DNA from: DTU018 sp029550685
GTDB lineage: Bacteria; Bacillota; Syntrophomonadia; Syntrophomonadales; Syntrophomonadaceae
Reading direction: 5' to 3'
Length of the DNA: 64,000 bases
Assembly (NCBI GenBank): GCA_035412805.1
Contig: DAONVO010000003.1
Location: 3,538-67,537 of the forward strand
The position numbers and the translations under genes were made by a program. Below, piece by piece: positions 47,937-56,750 of the stretch (position 1 is its first letter; the number at the start of each line of letters is the position of its first letter). A model generated the notes under the pieces. That model saw nothing but the letters and a program-made list of their open reading frames with translations. It was not told where the DNA came from and did not search any database.

Positions 47937-48857
47937 ATGGATTATGCGGTGATTACCCAGGATCTCACCCGCTGCTTTGGAAATTTTACCGCCGTAGACC
48001 GCATCAATCTTGCTATTCCCACCGGACAGGTATGCGGTTTTTTGGGACCCAATGGCGCCGGTAAAACCACCGCCATGCGCATGCTGTGCGGCATACTGGA
48101 ACCCACCAGCGGTTCAGGCGAGGTACTAGGATATGATATCGCTACCCAGAGCGAACTTATAAAACAGCACATTGGCTATATGTCACAAAAATTCAGCCTG
48201 TACGAAGACCTCACTGTGTTGGAAAATCTGGATTTTTATGCGGGTCTGTACAATTTGTCCGGTTCTGCCAAACGCAGGCGGATTGAAGAGATGATCGAAC
48301 TGGCCCAACTAAAGGAACGCAAAGACCAATTGGTTAGTACCCTTAGTCTGGGATTTAAGCAGCGCCTGGCTTTGGGTTGTGCTCTGGTGTCTCACCCGCA
48401 ACTGGTATTTCTGGATGAACCTACCAGCGGGGTCAGCCCTGCCAGTCGACGGGCTTTCTTTAACATCATCCAGGATCTGGCTGCCGGCGGTACTACTGTG
48501 ATTGTTACCACCCATTTTATGGAAGAAGCTGAACGCTGCCACCAGATCGCCTTTTTCTCACGGGGAAAACTGCTGGCTTTAGCCTCCCCCGATGAGCTCA
48601 AAAAGACCACTTTGGAAGGAATACTGCTGGAATTGATCCTGCCTGATCCTTTAAGGGTTATCGATGATCTGCTGAATTTGCCCTATGTGAAGAATTGCAG
48701 TGTGCATGGTTCCAGCCTGCATGTGCTGGTAGAAGAAGAATCCTGTATCCGGCAGCTGGCCGCCTATATTGGTGTGCAGCCCAAATTGATTACTCCTACT
48801 TTGGATGATGTATTTGTTGCTCTGGCCAAGCGACAGGAAAGCGAGGTACCTGTATGA
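47937..48857 (+). CDS. ABC transporter ATP-binding protein
   Basis: About 306 residues. Walker A GPNGAGKTTAMRM, Walker B LVFLDEPTSGVSPASR, and the signature region reads STLSLGFKQRLAL, where the usual LSGG is LSLG. That is a real departure from the consensus and may make this the degenerate half of the ATPase pair. ATG at 47937 has GAAGG nine bases before and is preferred to the ATG at 47928, which abuts the site. It starts one base after the previous stop and overlaps the permease gene by four. Confidence 0.9.
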   Translation: MDYAVITQDLTRCFGNFTAVDRINLAIPTGQVCGFLGPNGAGKTTAMRMLCGILEPTSGSGEVLGYDIATQSELIKQHIGYMSQKFSLYEDLTVLENLDFYAGLYNLSGSAKRRRIEEMIELAQLKERKDQLVSTLSLGFKQRLALGCALVSHPQLVFLDEPTSGVSPASRRAFFNIIQDLAAGGTTVIVTTHFMEEAERCHQIAFFSRGKLLALASPDELKKTTLEGILLELILPDPLRVIDDLLNLPYVKNCSVHGSSLHVLVEEESCIRQLAAYIGVQPKLITPTLDDVFVALAKRQESEVPV

Positions 48858-49966
48858 ATCGCATTGCTGCTGTTATACGCAAAGAATTTATCCAGATGCG
48901 CCGTGACCGCATGACCTTGGGTATTATTTTCCTGATACCCTTGGTACAGTTGGTGTTGTTTGGCTATGCCATTCAAACGGAAGTAAAGCATATTCCCACC
49001 GTAGTGTTTGATCAATCCCTTTCGGCAGAAAGCCGGGATTTAACGGAAGCCTTTTCCAGTTCCAATTACTTTGATATAGTGGCTTCAGTCGACAGCTATG
49101 AAGAAGCAAACCGTATGATTGACAGCGGTAAGGCTAAGGCAGGAATTATCTACCCGCCTGACTTCGCTACCAGGTTGCAGCGGGGGGAACCGGCTCAGGT
49201 GCAAGTTATAGTGGATGCCAGTGACAATATGGTATCCAATCAGGCCATAGCTATCGCCAACTCCATTGGTTTACTGAAATCGCAGCAGGTATTAATCGAA
49301 AAAGTGCCTTCGGCCAGCCTCCCCTACGATATCCGGGTTCGCCCCTGGTATAACCCGGACGGGATCACGGCTTACTATATGGTTCCAGCTATTCTGGGTA
49401 TAATCGTGACCATGACTATGGTTATCCTGACAGCTATCGCTATAGTACGGGAGCGGGAACGGGGCACCCTGGAACAGCTGATAGTTACTCCAATCAAGCC
49501 TTTTGAGCTAATGATTGGAAAAATAGTACCTTACATCACCCTGGGCTACCTGCAGATAACCGTAGCCCTCCTGGTGGGAGCTATTTTCTTTCAGGTACCT
49601 ATTCGGGGCAGCCTACTGCAGCTCTACTTGCTGACCCTGTTTTTCATAACCGCATCATTAGGTCTGGGATTGATGATTTCCAATATAGCTCAAAATCAAA
49701 TGCAGGCTTTTCAGATGGCCTTCTTTGTTATGCTGCCCAGCATACTGTTGTCTGGGTTTATGTTCCCGCGGGAAGCCATGCCCCAGATAATTTATTATAT
49801 CAGCTGTCTTATCCCGATAACCTATTACCTGGATATTATCCGGGGAATTGTCTTAAAAGGGATTGGTTTTCAGTACCTGTATGGCCAGGTTACAGCCTTA
49901 CTCGTGTTCTCCGTGCTGTTTCTAGGGGTGAGTACGGCAAGATTCAAAAAGAAAGTTGTTTCCTAA
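48854..49966 (+). CDS. ABC-2 type transporter permease
   Basis: 370 residues with one N-terminal helix, a large extracytoplasmic loop (about residues 45-165) and five C-terminal helices. RERERGTLEQLIVTPIKPFELMIGK is the conserved cytoplasmic stretch (two pieces around residue 200) and SGFMFPREAMP sits near 295, both typical of YhhJ/YbhS permeases. The ATGA overlap with the ATPase implies coupled translation. Substrate unknown; cationic drugs are common for the family. Confidence 0.9.
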   Translation: MNRIAAVIRKEFIQMRRDRMTLGIIFLIPLVQLVLFGYAIQTEVKHIPTVVFDQSLSAESRDLTEAFSSSNYFDIVASVDSYEEANRMIDSGKAKAGIIYPPDFATRLQRGEPAQVQVIVDASDNMVSNQAIAIANSIGLLKSQQVLIEKVPSASLPYDIRVRPWYNPDGITAYYMVPAILGIIVTMTMVILTAIAIVRERERGTLEQLIVTPIKPFELMIGKIVPYITLGYLQITVALLVGAIFFQVPIRGSLLQLYLLTLFFITASLGLGLMISNIAQNQMQAFQMAFFVMLPSILLSGFMFPREAMPQIIYYISCLIPITYYLDIIRGIVLKGIGFQYLYGQVTALLVFSVLFLGVSTARFKKKVVS

Positions 49967-49981
49967 GGAAAGGAGTAGCAA

Positions 49982-50551
49982 ATGGGAATAAATCAGCGTA
50001 TTATATCGGCGGTACGCCAGTTAACAACTGAAAGAGGCTTTAAAGGCTGGACCATGGATGAACTGTCGGCCCAGGCTCACATCAGCAAACGCACTCTTTA
50101 CCGTTACTATTCCAGTAAGGAAGAACTTATTGCGGCTGTGATTGATGACTTTCTCGCCAGCATGAGCTCCAAGGCTGATGAATTAATAGCCTCTGGTTCT
50201 GCTCCCCAGCAAATAATCCGAACCCTTCTAGCCCATTTGCTGGATCAGGGTAAATTCATAATATCCGCTCGAAGCTTGGAGGACTTACGCCTCATCTATC
50301 CCCATCTCTGGGATAAAATAGATGCTTTTCGCACCGAAAAAATACGTATCATTATCGATTACATTATCAGAACTAATTCTAATTCACCAGTATCCGATAT
50401 TGACCTGCGCATTTTTTCTGCAGTTGTGACTGCTTCTATTCAGGCCGTGGTTAATCCTGACTTTATTTTGGAAAATGGTCTCACCTTTGAAGAAGTCAGT
50501 GCCCAGCTGATCCGCTTTCTATTGGCTTCGCTAAACATAGCCTTGGACTAG
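49982..50551 (+). CDS. TetR-family transcriptional regulator
   Basis: 189 residues. The helix-turn-helix reads MDELSAQAHISKRTLYRYYSS split near residue 25-45, and a divergent ligand domain follows. It is the last gene of the efflux operon (15 bases after the permease) and probably represses it in the absence of its ligand. The AGTATACT dyad at 45998-46005, upstream of the adaptor gene, is a possible operator (inference). Confidence 0.9.
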   Translation: MGINQRIISAVRQLTTERGFKGWTMDELSAQAHISKRTLYRYYSSKEELIAAVIDDFLASMSSKADELIASGSAPQQIIRTLLAHLLDQGKFIISARSLEDLRLIYPHLWDKIDAFRTEKIRIIIDYIIRTNSNSPVSDIDLRIFSAVVTASIQAVVNPDFILENGLTFEEVSAQLIRFLLASLNIALD

Positions 50552-50779
50552 CCGCTCTTTCCTGATTTGTCTCTTAAATTCAGATCATCCTTACTGCGCG
50601 TCAAAATTTGGGTAAAATCATTTGTTTTGCAGGCTTATACGAATTTTTCCCGAAAAAAGAGAGCAGGAGATCTATTATTTTTGTTTAATTAGTTAAAACA
50701 TATCTGCTAGTATTTTCAAGGGGAGGGTGGTAGCTAAATCATTTATAATGTTATTTATAAACTGAGGAGGGCGATTGAA

Positions 50780-51766
50780 TTGATAAAACCTGTTAGACGT
50801 AGTATTGCTTTACTGGTAGTTATGGTTATGCTGGCTGCCCTGGTAATTGGCTGTAGTTCTTCTGGTTCAGACACCGGAGAACAGACCCCGAAAGCCCAGA
50901 CCCAATACATAAATATCGCTACTGGCGGAACCGCCGGTACTTATTACCCTCTGGGCGGAGCTATGGCAGAAATATTAAAGGACAGTATTCCTGGAGTGAA
51001 TGCTACCGCCGAGGCCACCAATGCATCAGTGGCCAATGTGAACCTGCTTAACGGCGGCAGTGTACAATTAGCCTTTATTCAGAATGATGTCAGTTATTAT
51101 GCCGATAAAGGGGAAGAACTGTTTCAGGATAATCAGGTAACAGGTCTGCGGGCCCTGTGCACCCTTTATCCGGAAACTGTGCAGATGATTACCCTGAAAA
51201 GTTCAGGAATCAAGTCGGTGGCTGACATGAAGGGCAAGCGTATCGCGGTGGGTGCAGCCGGCAGCGGTGTAGAAGCAAATGCCCGCCAGATCCTGCTGGC
51301 CAATGGTATTACTTACGACGATATACAGGTACAATACCTGTCCTTTGCCGAAGCTGCCAATGGCTTGAAGGACGGTAACATTGATGCCGGCTTCATAACG
51401 GCCGGATTCCCCACGGCAGCTATCCAGGATATTGCCGCTCAGCACGATGTGGTGCTGATTCCGGTAGATGATGCCACAGCTGACAAGCTGATGGCCCAGT
51501 ACCCGTTCTATACTAAAATCACCATTCCCGCAGGTACCTATCCAAAGCAGGAAGCTGATGTACAGTCATTGGCAGTCAAAGCCATGCTGGTGACCACTGA
51601 GGACATGGACGAGCAATTAGCCTATGATATTGTCAAGGCGATCTATTCCAACCTGGATAAGTTAAAGGCTGCTCACTCCGTGGGCGAACTTATAAACAAG
51701 GAAACAGCTAAAGAAGGTATTTCTATTCCCATGCATCCGGGAGCAGAAAAGTACTTCGATGAATAG
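50780..51766 (+). CDS. TAXI-family TRAP transporter substrate-binding lipoprotein
   Basis: 328 residues. A lipoprotein signal peptide ends in LVIGCSSSG, so it is membrane-tethered outside the cell. IATGGTAGTYYPLGGAMAEIL near residue 46 (split) and GSGVEANARQIL near 160 mark the TAXI family, which includes glutamate-binding and organic-acid-binding members. TTG start with GAGGAGGG nine bases before. It heads a three-gene operon with a DUF1850 protein and a fused permease. Ligand not predictable. Confidence 0.9.
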   Translation: MIKPVRRSIALLVVMVMLAALVIGCSSSGSDTGEQTPKAQTQYINIATGGTAGTYYPLGGAMAEILKDSIPGVNATAEATNASVANVNLLNGGSVQLAFIQNDVSYYADKGEELFQDNQVTGLRALCTLYPETVQMITLKSSGIKSVADMKGKRIAVGAAGSGVEANARQILLANGITYDDIQVQYLSFAEAANGLKDGNIDAGFITAGFPTAAIQDIAAQHDVVLIPVDDATADKLMAQYPFYTKITIPAGTYPKQEADVQSLAVKAMLVTTEDMDEQLAYDIVKAIYSNLDKLKAAHSVGELINKETAKEGISIPMHPGAEKYFDE

Positions 51767-51779
51767 GGATTAGGAAAAG

Positions 51780-52301
51780 GTGAAAAGCAAGGCTTGGATT
51801 AAAAGGCTATTAGCATTTTTATGTATAGTGCTGGCAGCCGGGTTAATATTACACCCGCTGCCAGTGCTGCAAGTTAAGGATAATAACCACCAGGCCTTGC
51901 TGATCCCTTTGGTAAAAGGAAAAAACTTTTCTTTGGAATATGTCCACTCTGTGCAAAAGTCCCCAGTCCGGGAACATTTTGTTGTAGTGGCAGGGAATCA
52001 AATACAACTTGTTTCTACCACCTACCAATCCCTGGGAGTAGGCCTGCCTTTCCTACCATCTGAAGGCCAATTGGTCAACAACCAGGGTACATTTGAACTA
52101 AGTGGCTTAAACCGGGTATTCCGGGAAATACGACTGGCGGTTATGCCCGTGTCCTACCAGGGCCTGGTATACAATAATCACCGTTATTTATTGAGCAATT
52201 ACTTTTTGCCAGGCAGTCTGGTAGAGATCAGTATTCAGTCGTATTCCCCAGGATACCTGATCTGGCACAGAATCGCAGCTTTTAAGGGAGGATTATTGTG
52301 A
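51780..52301 (+). CDS. DUF1850 protein of a TAXI-TRAP operon
   Basis: 173 residues with one N-terminal helix. FSLEYVHSVQKSPVREHF near residue 55 is the DUF1850 motif; the rest is beta-rich and probably outside the membrane. These proteins recur between the TAXI binding protein and the permease, so they likely assist transport, but no activity is established. GTG start. Its last four bases overlap the permease start (GTGA). Confidence 0.85.
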   Translation: MKSKAWIKRLLAFLCIVLAAGLILHPLPVLQVKDNNHQALLIPLVKGKNFSLEYVHSVQKSPVREHFVVVAGNQIQLVSTTYQSLGVGLPFLPSEGQLVNNQGTFELSGLNRVFREIRLAVMPVSYQGLVYNNHRYLLSNYFLPGSLVEISIQSYSPGYLIWHRIAAFKGGLL

Positions 52302-54262
52302 ACAAACCAGACGTCACACCAGGAAATGAAGTAAATATAGATGAATTGCTGGCCCGCTATGATCGAGAATCGGATTACCGCCGTTTCGGAGGCTTTGGTA
52401 AATGGGTGGTGGCCCTTATAGCCATCAGCTTTTCTCTGTTCCAGCTTTACACCGCAGCCTTTGGGGTACTGGATGCTCACCTGCAGCGGGCAGTTCACTT
52501 GGCTTTTGCCATGAGTCTAGTGTTCTTGCTATATCCCAGCCGAAAAAGTTGGTCCCGTGAACACCTGCACTGGATAGATGCGATTTTGGCGGTAGTTGCC
52601 ACGGCAATGCCCCTATACATCGTGATCTTCTACAAAGAACTGGTGTATCGCGCGGGAATGGCAACCACCATCGATATGGTAATAGGAGCTCTGGGTATCC
52701 TGCTGGTTTTGGAAGCCGCTCGCCGTGTGGTAGGCTGGCCACTGGTAACTGTAGCTCTGATATTTATCGCCTATGCCTTTGCCGGCCCTCATATCCCCGG
52801 CACCTTTGGTCACCGGGGCGTACAACTGGAATTACTGGTTGACCATCTCTTCTTCACCACGGAAGGTATTTTCGGCATACCTTTGGGGGTTTCGTCCACC
52901 TTTATCTTCCTGTTCATTCTTTTCGGTGCTTATCTGGATAAAACCGGACTGGGCAGGTTCTTCATAGACCTGGCCAATGCCGTAGCGGGCTGGGCCAGCG
53001 GAGGCCCTGCCAAAGTAGCGGTGATCTCCAGTGGTTTGATGGGGACCGTCTCTGGAAGTTCAGTAGCTAATGTGGTAGGCACCGGAAGCTTTACCATTCC
53101 CATGATGAAGAAATTGGGCTACCGTCCGGAGTTTGCGGGTGCTGTAGAAGCGGCTGCTTCTACCGGAGGTCAGCTTATGCCTCCCATTATGGGAGCAGCG
53201 GCCTTTTTAATGGCCGATTTTGTGGGTATACCTTATATAGAAATAGTTAAAGCGGCGGTAATTCCTGCTCTGCTATATTTTACAGGTGTCATGATCGGTG
53301 TTCACCTGGAAGCCAAAAAACATGGATTAAAGGGCATGTCCCGCGATGAATTGCCCAATGTATGGCGTTTGTTATTGGACCGGGGTCATCTGGCCTTGCC
53401 CTTGATAGCCATTGTCTACCTTCTGGTAGCGGGCTACACTCCCATGCGAGCCGCCTTATGGGCCATTGGTCTTACCATTGTAGCTTCCATGCTGCGGAAG
53501 TCTACCCGTATTTCCTGGCGCACTATAATCAAGGGTTTGGAGGATGGAGCTCGTTCAGCTCTGGGGGTAATCGTTGCCTGTGCCACCGCCGGTATTATTA
53601 TTGGCGTAGTAACCAAAACCGGCCTGGGATTAAAACTGGCTTCCTCCCTGGTAGATCTGGCACATGGCTATCTGCTTCCCACCCTATTCTTTACCATGAT
53701 TACCTCGATTCTGTTGGGTATGGGGGTTCCTACAACTGCCAATTACGTTATCACCTCAACTATTGCTGCTCCAGCTATCATACAGCTGGGAGTTCCTGTA
53801 CTGGCGGCTCATATGTTTGTGTTCTATTTCGGAATTATTGCCGATATTACTCCTCCGGTAGCCCTGGCGGCCTTTGCTGGCTCCGGTATAGCCAGGAGTG
53901 ATCCGCTCATTACGGGAGTGCAGGCTTCCAAATTGGCTATAGCCGCTTTCATCGTACCCTATATCTTTGTAATGTCACCGGTTTTATTAATGGTGGATGT
54001 TACCCTGCCTAAGGTGCTGATGATAATATTGACGTCTACTCTAGGAATGTTGGGAATAGCAGCAGCGGTTTCCGGTTATTTGCTGACTTATGCCCACTGG
54101 CTGGAACGCATCCTGTTCTTTGTGGGAGGTTTGCTGATGATAGATCCCAATGTCACCTCCGATGTTATTGGTTTTGCATTGCTGGCCATCACCTTTATTA
54201 TTCATAAGGTAAGGGCTAACGTTGGGTCCAATAAAAGTAAATCCGGCCCCGTGTTAAATTAA
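52298..54262 (+). CDS. TAXI-TRAP transporter permease, fused small and large subunits
   Basis: 654 residues with about 16-18 helices. The first third holds the small (DctQ-like) membrane part, the rest the large (DctM-like) part. GLMGTVSGSSVANVVGTGSF near residue 248, AAASTGGQLMPPIMGAAAFL near 285 and PPVALAAFAGSGIARSD near 510 are the family's transport motifs. TRAP systems use an ion gradient, which suits energy-limited growth. GTG start overlapping DUF1850. A terminator follows. Confidence 0.92.
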   Translation: MNKPDVTPGNEVNIDELLARYDRESDYRRFGGFGKWVVALIAISFSLFQLYTAAFGVLDAHLQRAVHLAFAMSLVFLLYPSRKSWSREHLHWIDAILAVVATAMPLYIVIFYKELVYRAGMATTIDMVIGALGILLVLEAARRVVGWPLVTVALIFIAYAFAGPHIPGTFGHRGVQLELLVDHLFFTTEGIFGIPLGVSSTFIFLFILFGAYLDKTGLGRFFIDLANAVAGWASGGPAKVAVISSGLMGTVSGSSVANVVGTGSFTIPMMKKLGYRPEFAGAVEAAASTGGQLMPPIMGAAAFLMADFVGIPYIEIVKAAVIPALLYFTGVMIGVHLEAKKHGLKGMSRDELPNVWRLLLDRGHLALPLIAIVYLLVAGYTPMRAALWAIGLTIVASMLRKSTRISWRTIIKGLEDGARSALGVIVACATAGIIIGVVTKTGLGLKLASSLVDLAHGYLLPTLFFTMITSILLGMGVPTTANYVITSTIAAPAIIQLGVPVLAAHMFVFYFGIIADITPPVALAAFAGSGIARSDPLITGVQASKLAIAAFIVPYIFVMSPVLLMVDVTLPKVLMIILTSTLGMLGIAAAVSGYLLTYAHWLERILFFVGGLLMIDPNVTSDVIGFALLAITFIIHKVRANVGSNKSKSGPVLN

Positions 54263-54277
54263 AAAAGGCATCCTGCC

Positions 54278-54320
54278 AATGCCCCGGAACGTTCCTATGA
54301 TCCGTTCTGGGGCATTTTCT
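54278..54320 (+). terminator. Terminator after the TRAP operon
   Basis: A long stem, AATGCCCCGGAACG against CGTTCTGGGGCATT (one G-T pair), with an 11-base loop, followed by TTCT. It begins 16 bases after the permease stop. Confidence 0.85.
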
Positions 54321-54404
54321 ATTGCCCATGAAGTTATAAAAAGCTTGTCAATGTCTTACACTGTGTTAAACAAGTAATTCTTTTAGCTAGAAGGGGGACA
54401 GCTC

Positions 54405-55226
54405 TTGGCCCTATGGCTTGAAGTAACCGTCCAATTATACCAGCGATTTAAGGAACATGACCTGACTGCGCTTGCAGCTCAGCTCACTTTTTACCTGGTG
54501 CTGGCCTTTTTCCCATTTCTAATCTTTTTAATCACCCTGCTCAGCTATTTTCCGGTAGCCAATGACCTGCCTCTGGACCAGCTGGCCGGCATATTGCCCT
54601 GGGATGCTTATGTACAGGTGCGAAGTATTATTGAGGAAACCTTGCAGGCCCGTTCCCATACCCTGCTGTCCATTGGTATGATTATTACCATCTGGGCAGC
54701 TTCCACAGGTGTCAGTGCTCTTATTCACGGCATAAACCAGGCACATTGTGATAAAGAAAACCGCTCCTTCTGGAAGGTGCGGGGATTGTCACTGCTATTC
54801 ACCCTGGCTTTGGCTTTAATTATTTTATTTGCTTTGGTTATGCTGGTCCTGGGCAGGATAATGGGCGAGTCTTTGTTTTCCTTACTGGGTGCAGATCATT
54901 ACTTTACCCGTATCTGGAGATATCTACGCTACTTGATTCCCATGATCACTATGCTGCTGGTTTTCAACCTGCTCTACCGTTTCAGCCCCAACCTTAAACT
55001 GAATTCCCGGGAAGCTCTGCCCGGATCCATACTAGCCAGTTTGGGTTGGATCGCTACCTCCTCCGTGTTTGCTTGGTACGTGGAGCACTTTGCCGATTAC
55101 ACCCTCATCTATGGCAGTCTGGGCGGGATTGTAATACTGCTGATCTGGCTCTATCTAAGCAGTGTGGTGATACTGCTGGGAGGAGAATTGAATGCGGTAT
55201 TGCGCCGCATTACACAACTCAACTAG
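54405..55226 (+). CDS. YihY/BrkB-family membrane protein
   Basis: 273 residues with six helices. DLTALAAQLTFYLVLAFFPF at the N-terminus, IWAASTGVSALIHGIN in the middle and YGSLGGIVILLIWLYLSS near the C-terminus are family blocks. Though once called ribonuclease BN, this family is a membrane protein of unsettled function. TTG start with AAGGGGG. It converges with the GGDEF gene and overlaps its 3' end by eight bases. Confidence 0.87.
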   Translation: MALWLEVTVQLYQRFKEHDLTALAAQLTFYLVLAFFPFLIFLITLLSYFPVANDLPLDQLAGILPWDAYVQVRSIIEETLQARSHTLLSIGMIITIWAASTGVSALIHGINQAHCDKENRSFWKVRGLSLLFTLALALIILFALVMLVLGRIMGESLFSLLGADHYFTRIWRYLRYLIPMITMLLVFNLLYRFSPNLKLNSREALPGSILASLGWIATSSVFAWYVEHFADYTLIYGSLGGIVILLIWLYLSSVVILLGGELNAVLRRITQLN

Positions 55227-56157
55227 ATGGCTGGGTACCAAATAACACAATTTGGTTATCCCCCAGCTGCTTGGCAGCATACATGGCCTGATCAGCCTTG
55301 TTCAAGAGATCATCCAGAGTGGTACCATGGTCGGGATAAATACTTACGCCCAAGCTAAGGGCTATCGGTATCAATTGTCCGTCTATAGAGAAGGGATCGT
55401 TAAAGCGATTTACTAGTCTCTCAGCAATAGCCAAAAACTCCTGACGATTACTGCCCTGCAAAACTACAACAAACTCATCCCCGCCCACGCGGGCCAGCAA
55501 ATCCCGGTCCCGTACGGCTTCTTTCAGTCGTGCGGCAATCATTCTTAGGAGTTTGTCACCCGCCTGGTGTCCCAGACTGTCGTTAACAGATTTAAATCTG
55601 TTCAGATCCATAAATAATACTGCCACCTTACTATCCGTTTGCTTAGCCTCTTGCAGTATGTAATGTGAACTTATCTCCAGATAGGCTCGATTGGGAAGTC
55701 CGGTTAAACTATCATGATATGCCAAATGTTCAATCTTTTCTTCCATGTGTTTATGATCAGTAATATCTATTATTACCCCGGCTGACTGCGTAATCTTTCC
55801 CTCTTTATCCACAAGGGGAAATATCCGGCTCTGCATCCAGCGAATGCTTCCATCCTTGCCAATAATCCGGAAGTCAGCCGTGGCGGGGATTCCCTTATTA
55901 GTCTGATGCAGAGCTGCTTCTATTAACTTGATGTCTTCGGGATGAGTAAACTTTCGCCAGGAATTCTCGTCTTGATTAACAAGTTCAGTAGGGACACCGG
56001 TTACCCTCTGCAAACTGGAAGACAATTCAAACTCACCAGTCTTTACATCATAGGTCCAGGTAGCAATATCTACATTCTCTAAAATATTGTTAAGCTGAAT
56101 TTGGCTTTTTTGAGCTTTTAGCCATAGATTACGGATGAAGCGGGTCATAGCCAGCAA
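55219..56157 (-). CDS. PAS-GGDEF diguanylate cyclase (3' part of a frameshifted gene)
   Basis: About 312 residues. A PAS domain (residues 25-135; DGSIRWMQSRIFPLVDKEG) leads to a GGDEF domain with HDSLTGLPNRAYLE and ARVGGDEFVVVLQG intact. RDRD five residues before GGDEF is the RxxD inhibitory c-di-GMP site. The visible start TTG 56157 has no ribosome site. The frame stays open upstream to a run of eight As, where it meets the frame of the membrane half. One extra base there would join them into a six-helix membrane PAS-GGDEF protein. Confidence 0.85.
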   Translation of the reverse strand: MLAMTRFIRNLWLKAQKSQIQLNNILENVDIATWTYDVKTGEFELSSSLQRVTGVPTELVNQDENSWRKFTHPEDIKLIEAALHQTNKGIPATADFRIIGKDGSIRWMQSRIFPLVDKEGKITQSAGVIIDITDHKHMEEKIEHLAYHDSLTGLPNRAYLEISSHYILQEAKQTDSKVAVLFMDLNRFKSVNDSLGHQAGDKLLRMIAARLKEAVRDRDLLARVGGDEFVVVLQGSNRQEFLAIAERLVNRFNDPFSIDGQLIPIALSLGVSIYPDHGTTLDDLLNKADQAMYAAKQLGDNQIVLFGTQPSS

Positions 56158-56186
56158 GATCAGAGTTAAGAATATATTAAACAGTA

Positions 56187-56627
56187 TTATGTAGACAAAA
56201 TGTGAATAAGGTACCTGGGGGAAAATAATATCATGCTTGATGAAAAAAAAGCATAAAAGCTGATCAGCAGAGAAAAAGTACCTGACAATACAATAATGAT
56301 ATAGGACTGGTATATAGCACTAAAAACTAATCCTAGCCACATAAACAGAAAATTTACTAACAGCGGGGATCCGGTAATAAGCAGAAAAAAATATAGATAT
56401 ATTAAGCAGATATATCCATACATGACAGGAATTGTGAAGACTTTCTTTGCCACAAAAGCTGTAAGAATTAAACCCAGAACCACTGCAAACATAATAGGAT
56501 GAACTAACAGAGCAGCTAAGTCTTTCCCCATATGCAGTCCGGCTATTAGGGCTACTGCCAAAAATCCCCAGGATAACTTGCAGACCAACAGGTTACGTTT
56601 ATGAACCAAATATGTTGTCTGATCCAT
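56187..56627 (-). CDS. Membrane-sensor half of a frameshifted diguanylate cyclase
   Basis: 146 residues with about five helices and no other domain, starting MDQTTYLVHKRNLLVCK with GGGGTGAG ahead of the ATG. It is probably the N-terminal sensor of the PAS-GGDEF gene. After the A8 run at 56243-56250 the encoded residues (SSSMILFSPRY...) look unlike a helix continuation, while the alternative frame gives a good final helix (FVYIILFNIFLTLILLAM) leading into the PAS domain. Confidence 0.75.
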   Translation of the reverse strand: MDQTTYLVHKRNLLVCKLSWGFLAVALIAGLHMGKDLAALLVHPIMFAVVLGLILTAFVAKKVFTIPVMYGYICLIYLYFFLLITGSPLLVNFLFMWLGLVFSAIYQSYIIIVLSGTFSLLISFYAFFSSSMILFSPRYLIHILST

Positions 56628-56750
56628 TGCTTCTCACCCCAAAGCCTGAATACAATTCTATTATCACTTAATTGGAAATAATTAAAAAGTTCCTATTCAT
56701 AATTGTACAAGAGGAAAAATGAGGTGCATTAAGAGATTATCTCCATATCA

